In this document: in pieces, positions 57,946 through 64,000 of the stretch
Layout: the number at the start of each line of letters is the position of its first letter
How positions within the stretch are numbered: the first letter of the stretch is position 1
Assembly (NCBI GenBank): GCA_944990035.1
Contig: CALYLX010000114.1
Location: 62,001 to 126,000, forward strand
Direction of reading: 5' to 3'
Length of the DNA: 64,000 nucleotides
From: Clitopilus passeckerianus
Lineage: Eukaryota; Basidiomycota; Agaricomycetes; Agaricales; Entolomataceae
The notes under the pieces: model-generated
The model's input: only the letters and a program-made list of their open reading frames with translations
Told to the model about the DNA's origin: nothing
The model's database searches: none
Program-made: the position numbers and the translations under genes

Positions 57946-59655
57946 ATGAACGTGGAAACTCTGGAAAATGGACAGAAGACGGTGCTTAACCTGGTCAAAT
58001 CCAGCAGCGATTACATGGCCCGATTACCTATAAACACCTGTTCGGTTCTAGAGGACCTCAAAGAACTCCAGTTAGCATTGAATGATCTCCAGGTTAGGTG
58101 TAAGCTAGAGTGTTTGGAAGTTAAAAAGGAAGGTGAGGCACACGACAATCATCCGACAGGCTTCCCAGTTGACCTGTTCTCTCGAGCCTAGTACCTTGAG
58201 CTTCAGAGACCGCTGCAAGAGAGGTGGAAAGGTCTCATCTCTGGGAAGCTTCGGCCATCAAACCAGGCAACAGATGACTCTGAATCAGGGACTCAGAATG
58301 AGGCTTCCAAGATTCCCAATGCCATGATCGGCGTCCCAAGCTTCTGGTGCACGGCTTTGAGCAACCATCTGTTGTTTCACGACCTGATAGACGAGCATGA
58401 TCAGAATGCCCTCACCCAGCTCATCGACATACGTGTGGAACATCTGAGCCAATTGGATCCAAATCGGGACTCAGGATATAGAATTCTCTTCGAATTCAGC
58501 CCAAACGACTATTTTGAGAATAGCATACTCTCGAAGACCTACCGCTACGACAGAAGCAGACTTGGGTCCTCAGGAGACTTCGTATATCTTTCAGCAGCTG
58601 GAACTGAAATAAAATGGAAGAAAGGGATGGATTTGATTCTACGAGTCGACGGAAGCTATCGCGGTAGGTTCCTAGCGTTGCTGCATTTGAACCCACTCAC
58701 AATCGAAGCCAACAGGTTCGTTCTTTGAATTTTTCACCCCTCTAACAAAGGAAGAAATAGAGGAAGCCGTGGTGGACGACGAATGGTTGGAAGTACTCAA
58801 AGATGATATCGAACACGATTACCAGCTTGGCGCCGCTCTTAAAGATGAGGTCTGTTGGTAATATCAGCGATTAGCATTATATAACCTGACCATTTGGTCT
58901 ATCAGATTCTTCCTCATGCGTTTGACTGGTTCACGGGGAGGCTTCTCGCCGAGGCTTTTACCTTCACACCCAACGCGGAGGATGCAGAGAAGATGATAGC
59001 TTTGCAATCGCCGAAACGTGGACCTAAATACGAATACGAGGCGATCTTGCACGATGCCACTACCGATCTGGCGCATTCCTTGCTTTTATCAGCCGCTAAA
59101 CACGGACATGTCAGCGCACTCAAGGTTTTACTTTGGCGTGCAGATATCGACGTCAACCGGCAGGATGATGAAGGCAGGACACCACTTTACCTTGCAGCTC
59201 GGGAAGGCCAGGAGGCGGTCGTGAAGTTGCTGCTCACTGGAGATCGCATCAACGTCAATCTGCCAACGCGTAACCTCATGACACCACTCTACGCTGCAGC
59301 CGGGAATGGCCATGAGGCAATTGTGAAGCTTCTGGTCAGCCACAACGGAATTTTGGTCAATTCGCCCAGCAACACAGGCGCAACACCGCTCTACATCGCA
59401 GCCCAGAATGGCCATGAGGCCATTGTGAAGCTTCTGACCAGTCAAAAAGGCGTCGATATCAATTTACCCTTGGCAATTGGCGCAACACCACTCTACATCG
59501 CAGCACAAAATGGCCGTGAGGCGATCGTGAAGCTGTTGATTAGCCTCGACGATATCGAGCTCAATTCTGGATATGAAGGCTCGACGCCATATTCGACTGC
59601 AGTGAGTAACGGCCACAGAGGTATCGCTACCTTGCTAGAGCATGCCAGGCGGTAG
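57946..59655 (+). CDS. NAP/SET-family histone-chaperone domain fused to ankyrin repeats, copy 2 (about 509 aa; exon 1 join irregular)
   Basis: Paralogue of the gene at 49901 with the same four-exon plan: 57946-58119 (or 58132), 58192-58663, 58716-58849, 58906-59655. NAP motifs are all present: AMIGVPSFWCTALSNHLLFH, GYRILFEFSPNDYFENSILS, GTEIKWKKGMDL, SFFEFFTPLTKEEIEEAVVD, ILPHAFDWFTGR. Five to six ankyrin repeats follow (GATPLYIAAQNGHEAIVKLL). At the exon 1 end there is one extra base relative to copy 1, so the matching donor at 58133 puts exon 2 out of frame. A weaker donor (GTTAAA, 58120) restores it. Either that donor is used or the gene is newly damaged. The rest is intact. Confidence 0.78.
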
Positions 59656-60419
59656 GGGAGGAATGACGATTGTAATGGTACGGAGATACAGACTAGATAG
59701 GGTCTAACAGATTCCTATCCCTGTAGAAATGACATCTGGATTGGGTAGGATAGGTCGGTATATATTGGTATGGAGTCAACGTGTATTTGTATAGGTGAAG
59801 CGGTGGGTTCTTACCATGAGTTTTGATATTTATTAATTATCATGAATTGAATGAGGCGGTGGAATACCTTACGCGACACATACATACACGAGCAAAACAC
59901 CTCTTGGTGTTAGGTCCACATTTCTTGCTGGACCGGAAATTGGCGCATCAGTACTACATCAGGAAATTTATCAGTTCAGGGCCACGACCGATCATGCATG
60001 AAGTGCGCACACCAAGCATGGTCATGGTCTTTTGGTTCATGATCCTTCCATGGCTCTCACTTTGAGATTCCTGGTCGTTCACCCATCAATTCATGATCAG
60101 GGTGACGTCACGCATGGTCATGAACTGATTTTCGTGGCCATGTTTTAATATTTTCTGTGATGTAGTACTGGGCCCATATCTGCCCTCTACCGATCGGTGG
60201 ACGACCTCTCTACCCTGTAAGCTTATTCCTGCCAAATATGTAGTATGGTGTCTTCGCATACATATAATCGCCATGATATTGAAATAGCACCGACACAAAA
60301 ATGTGTGTCAAAATGCTAACGACCTGTATCTACAACCGAGCCGCGAATCGTAGGGGTATAGTTGTCCATCCTCCGTCCTCCACCATTTGCTCTCTCCACC
60401 CGGTCTGCACTGCCCAAAT
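59656..60419. other. Intergenic with repeated CATG-rich motif
   Basis: GCATGGTCATG occurs twice (60016-60026 and 60112-60122), with further TCATGATC/CCATGG variants between. No gene recognised. Confidence 0.5.
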
Positions 60420-62255
60420 TCACTGACCGTACCCATCCAACAACTCGCCAACTCCCTCCATACTCTCCGCAAACCTCGGCTCAAAATTCACCTTAAACGG
60501 CCTCGGATGCGCATTCGCACTCTCCGTGAAATCCAACGGGTCGATGGGATGCTTTGGGTCGGCAGAGATACGGAAGGACCAGAGCATCAGAGCCGTGTTC
60601 AGCCATACCGAACTATGGTGAATCAAGTTTAGACAGGGGTACAAGGAGGGAAAGAAAAGCGATACGTACGAGTGGGCCATATGCTGCCCTGGGCATACTC
60701 TCCTTCCGAAGCCGAATGGGTAACTCCTCAGGTCGTCCCTCAGCTCGCCTTTTTCGTCTATCCACCGAGAGGGCTTGAACTCTTCTGGGTCAGGGAAGTA
60801 TTGCGGGTCCCTGCCAACTGACCTATTTTCCCAAGCAAATATCAGCTCAATTCAAAAAAATGACGAAAGGAAGAAGCCCACCAAACATTCCCAATAACAG
60901 TCGCCCCCTTCGGAATAACATAATCCCTCCAAACCACATCCTTCGTCGCCTTATGCGCAAAGCCCCCACTCGTAACAGGCCTCCACCTAAAGCTCTCCAA
61001 TACGAACGCTTCCAGATAAGTCAACTCCTTCTCATCCTCGAACGTTGGCGGCCTCTCTCTCCCCACCACCCGATCCAGCTCCTCCCACACCCGTCGTTGC
61101 TCTTCAGGGTAGACGGCAGCGGCGAGGACGCAGACTGAGATTGCTGACGCCGTTGTGTCGGAGCCTGCACCGAACATGGACCCGGCGAGGTAGGCGGTTT
61201 CGGAGTCGGAGAGCCCGAGGGAGGATTGGCGTTCGAGGAGGTAGCGGCCGAAGGAGTTGGGGATGGATTCGCCTCGGTCCTGGATATAGGCGTTAGAAAT
61301 GGAATTGTGTAAGAAAAGGCGGGTGAAAGTACCATCTGAGCCTTGACCTCTGCCAAATGTCTCTTGAAGAGACCGAGTTCTTCTTGGTGTCCTTCCTTCA
61401 GTTCCTTAAGGTACCCGGGAACGTATCTCAACCAAGGAAGGAAGTCGACTTTCCATACACCTGGTCGGATGGTAACGCCGAGCCTGGTAAGACACCGGTT
61501 GACAGCTTCGACGTCTGGGTCGTCATAGCCGGAGGTGTTGAGTGGTTTGCCGTAGGCGAGGTACATCACCACAGAAGCTGCGTATCTGTCCAAGAAGGTC
61601 AGCATATTCGTTCATTTCAGAAGCAAACGATGAATCTCATACCTCTTGGCATGATCCTGATGCCTTTGCGGATCTCGGGCAATATCCAGAATATGCTGCT
61701 TAGCGGTCTTCATCATCGTCGGTCCGTAGCTCTGCACAACCTTCGGCTGGAGGTGCGCATGTAGGGCTTTCCTCATCTTCTTGAACCTCTCGCCTAGTGG
61801 CGTGAGCAGGACTCGCATTCCGCCTGATAGGGTCTCCCCAGCAGCGATGGAAGTAGGTCGGTCGGCAACGTTGGCGCCTTCACGTTCCATGATTTCGACT
61901 GCGGCTTGGAATCGCCCAACGACGACTATGGTGGTTAGGCCTTGGCGGAGGCAGAAGATAGGTCCGTAGACTTTTGTAAGGGTTTCAAAGTAACGGTAGG
62001 CACTACATTAAAATGAGTTAGATTGAGGTCGAGAAGGATAGGAGTGACGACGTACTAGCAATTCGGTATCTTGTTCCCCCACAACAGACTATCACTTGGC
62101 GGTCCAGGAGGCAAATGCCTGGACGAACTATGGAGTCGATGATGTATGAATGCCAACATCGTCCCCGCCAACGCAAACACCGCAAGTGTCTGCGGCTGAA
62201 CATTCGTTATCGCCTCATACGTCGCTCGCGGAAGTTCCGACAATGGCGGTAGCAT
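60420..62255 (-). CDS. Cytochrome P450 monooxygenase, microsomal
   Basis: Membrane-anchored haem-thiolate monooxygenase; several exons on the minus strand. Start chosen at 62255 (MLPPLSELPRATYEAITNVQ) because the following hydrophobic segment (TLAVFALAGTMLAFIH) is a P450 signal anchor and leads to the proline hinge LPPGPPSDSLLWGNK. Then YGPIFCLRQG, DRPTSIAAGETLSGG, the I-helix FGAGSDTTAS, ExxR as ESFRWRP, and the haem loop FGFGRRVCPGQHMAH with its Cys ligand. All key residues are intact. Closest by motif to basidiomycete CYP families annotated as O-methylsterigmatocystin oxidoreductase-like; no cluster of biosynthetic genes is next to it, so the substrate is open. Confidence 0.92.
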
Positions 62256-62921
62256 CTTGAAGAAGAGGTGGGGAAATGAAAGCGGGGTGTTGCAAAGGCG
62301 GGGGTATTTATATGAAGTGATAACGGTTAGAGGGAATGTGAGATGGGTGAAGGCAAGATCCGGTAGACCCGGTGCGAAGGAGTCGTACCTCCTTTTTGGG
62401 AAATGCTCGATCATAGAAGATCGTTTTGGGTGTCCAGGACCACCGGACGCGCGCAGGTTTGGGCGTTTCTCTATATCTTTGTGCAGGGTACACAGGATGG
62501 ATTATCCACATCGTGACGCCGCAGGCATGAAAGGCCCGAAATGAAGGGTGAGTCTGAGCATTCAGCCACAAACGCATTCTGGAACGATTTGTATGCCATT
62601 TGAGAGACGATCCATTGCCAATTTGAGAGGTTCTAGCAGCGGTTGTTCAAGGTTCGGCGGCGGCGATGAAAGGGAGAACGTTGACGTTCATTGACATTGA
62701 CAATGACTCTTCCCTTGGACCCTGCTGAAAGGGAGGATGGTCTGTGCGTTCGATCAACAGTCCAAACGGGGAAAGGATGACCGAAACGCGTGACCGTGTC
62801 CGTCGGACACGACGTTACGTCAGCTTTGAGCTCAACGTGAAACTGGTCGTCATCGCTGCTGAGGTCAAATTTCTGCGAACCGACCTCATCGTCCACCGAA
62901 ACAAGGAGCCACCGGCCAGCA
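62256..62921. other. Divergent promoter between P450 and small membrane protein
   Basis: No gene recognised. The P450 frame extends 5' without a better start. Confidence 0.45.
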
Positions 62922-63173
62922 ATGTCCTCACCCGTGCCCACAGCATCTGCCACGCCGATGGCTGATGCGTTCCTCGACTTGCTACGCTACGTAGCCTTGG
63001 CTCTAGCTGCCTTGATTGTTGGTGGCGTCGCCTGGGAGCTTGGCTGCAAACAAGGAGGAAATATGAGAAGAGGCATGGGCCAGAGGCAGGAGTATGACCT
63101 GACGCATCAAGACAGCGATAGCGACGATGACCACCATTCGCACGGGGATCACGAAGACGAGAAGCACCTGTAA
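62922..63173 (+). CDS. Small single-pass membrane protein with Asp/His-rich tail (83 aa)
   Basis: Single open frame: MSSPVPTASATPMADAFLDL, a membrane helix (YVALALAALIVGGVAWELG), a short basic stretch, and an acidic/histidine-rich end (DSDSDDDHHSHGDHEDEKHL) that could bind metal ions. No known family. It could be the first exon of a longer gene, but the frame ends in TAA and no splice site was needed. Moderate support from composition only. Confidence 0.45.
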   Translation: MSSPVPTASATPMADAFLDLLRYVALALAALIVGGVAWELGCKQGGNMRRGMGQRQEYDLTHQDSDSDDDHHSHGDHEDEKHL

Positions 63174-64000
63174 TTGCGCCACGACTCACTCGTCTGCGAC
63201 TGCATGTTGCTCTGCCTCCTTTCCTATGCCGCCTCGCTCAGCTTATTCTCGAGCGGCTGTATATGGATCTAGTGCTACCCTGCTGGCAACCAGTTGCGCA
63301 TCCTGGATAGCGCGGTCTCAGGAGCGCTCATATTCGTGAACATTATCTTCCCTCTCCAATCCCATATCCTTACCCTCACACTCCTCCATCTCATCCCAAA
63401 TCATCCTCACCCATCCCCAGGCAGGTCACTCTGCGTGCACCTCATCGACCAGGTCCCCACCCCAAAGCCTCGATCCCCATGATTCGGTCACACCCCAAAC
63501 AAGCAACCTCAACTCATCAGAAATCACGAGCCAGCGAAAACAAATTTCTGCCAGCATCGGTGCAGTACGCCTCCCGCCATAAACGCATTGGCCCGTCACG
63601 ACAGTGCCAGTCTCCACCCTCACTTCTACGTGCAGGTGTGGACCCGTCCAGACACTGCAGTCTTCGCATAACGATGCATATCCTTCAGCAGACGCGGCTA
63701 TATGCGCGGCCCCACCTGGCTGTTGACAGGTTGGGGAGTGTTTGCACGCACCTCTGAGCCGGGGAGGACTTCGAGGCGGGCACCGCCTCTTCAAAGGCTC
63801 CCGTTACGTCCATGGACTTGATTTGCTACATTCCATGTATATCCCCTGGACGATCGCCTCTTCTTTGTACTTTACACAATATATACTATAGACTTGGATC
63901 ATTTGGTATACCTAGACGGATCGGACGGAGATTCTCGTTTGAATTACATTGCCTTAATTACGATATCTAAAGAATTGGGTGTGGTCTAGGGGTTGACGTC
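63174..64000. other. Right edge, no gene recognised
   Basis: A minus-strand frame (63426-63794) is Gly/Val-rich and protein-like (HLHVEVRVETGTVVTGQCVY) but has no known motif and could be an exon of a gene or chance. Rest unassigned. Confidence 0.35.

Noticed and set aside
1..64000. tRNA genes, LTR retrotransposons, CRISPR arrays
   Set aside because: No B-box with matching acceptor stem, no reverse transcriptase, integrase or transposase motif and no regular short repeats were found by reading; a tRNAscan or repeat-library run could still change this.

Overview
The window is a gene-dense piece of a filamentous fungal genome, almost certainly an agaricomycete basidiomycete. Genes are cut by many short (about 45-65 nt) GT-AG introns and intergenic gaps are short. 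The families also fit: an AA9 polysaccharide monooxygenase with a CBM1, paired DUF6533-type membrane proteins, NACHT-ankyrin STAND proteins, a HET-domain protein and a microsomal P450. All gene models were assembled by hand by joining reading frames at splice sites. Coordinates give the whole gene span, with exons in the text. No rRNA, tRNA, CRISPR or intact transposon was recognised.

Layout. (1) 1-21.5 kb is mostly ordinary: the C-terminal end of a GCN2-like eIF2alpha kinase, a family-16 methyltransferase, a small unknown coiled-coil protein, a tandem pair of DUF6533-type 7TM proteins, a mitochondrial-type hotdog thioesterase, a Ser/Pro-rich unknown protein, a fungal AAA ATPase and the AA9-CBM1 LPMO. 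(2) 22-27.2 kb holds three tandem short-chain dehydrogenases with the same exon pattern. The first has lost the catalytic Lys, and the third appears to need a GC-AG intron. (3) 29-47 kb has a mirror-image layout. OYE, F-box protein and NACHT-ankyrin gene read rightward; a tiny defensin-like secreted peptide gene and a HAM1-like gene lie in the middle; a second NACHT-ankyrin gene and second OYE read leftward. Both OYE promoters carry a 31-bp inverted repeat (ATGACAAA-N15-TTTGTCAT). (4) 47-60 kb holds a HET-domain gene and two paralogous genes with an architecture I do not know from the literature: a complete NAP/SET-family histone-chaperone domain fused to C-terminal ankyrin repeats. Between them lie about 4 kb without a convincing gene and a type I membrane protein gene. 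(5) 60-64 kb has a cytochrome P450 and a small single-pass membrane protein.

The most unusual part is 29-60 kb. Two NACHT-ankyrin receptors, a HET-domain effector-type protein, a six-cysteine secreted peptide and two NAP-ankyrin proteins sit together, as expected of a fungal self/non-self or defence island. The NAP-ankyrin proteins could couple ankyrin-based recognition to histones or chromatin, but that is inference from domain content only.
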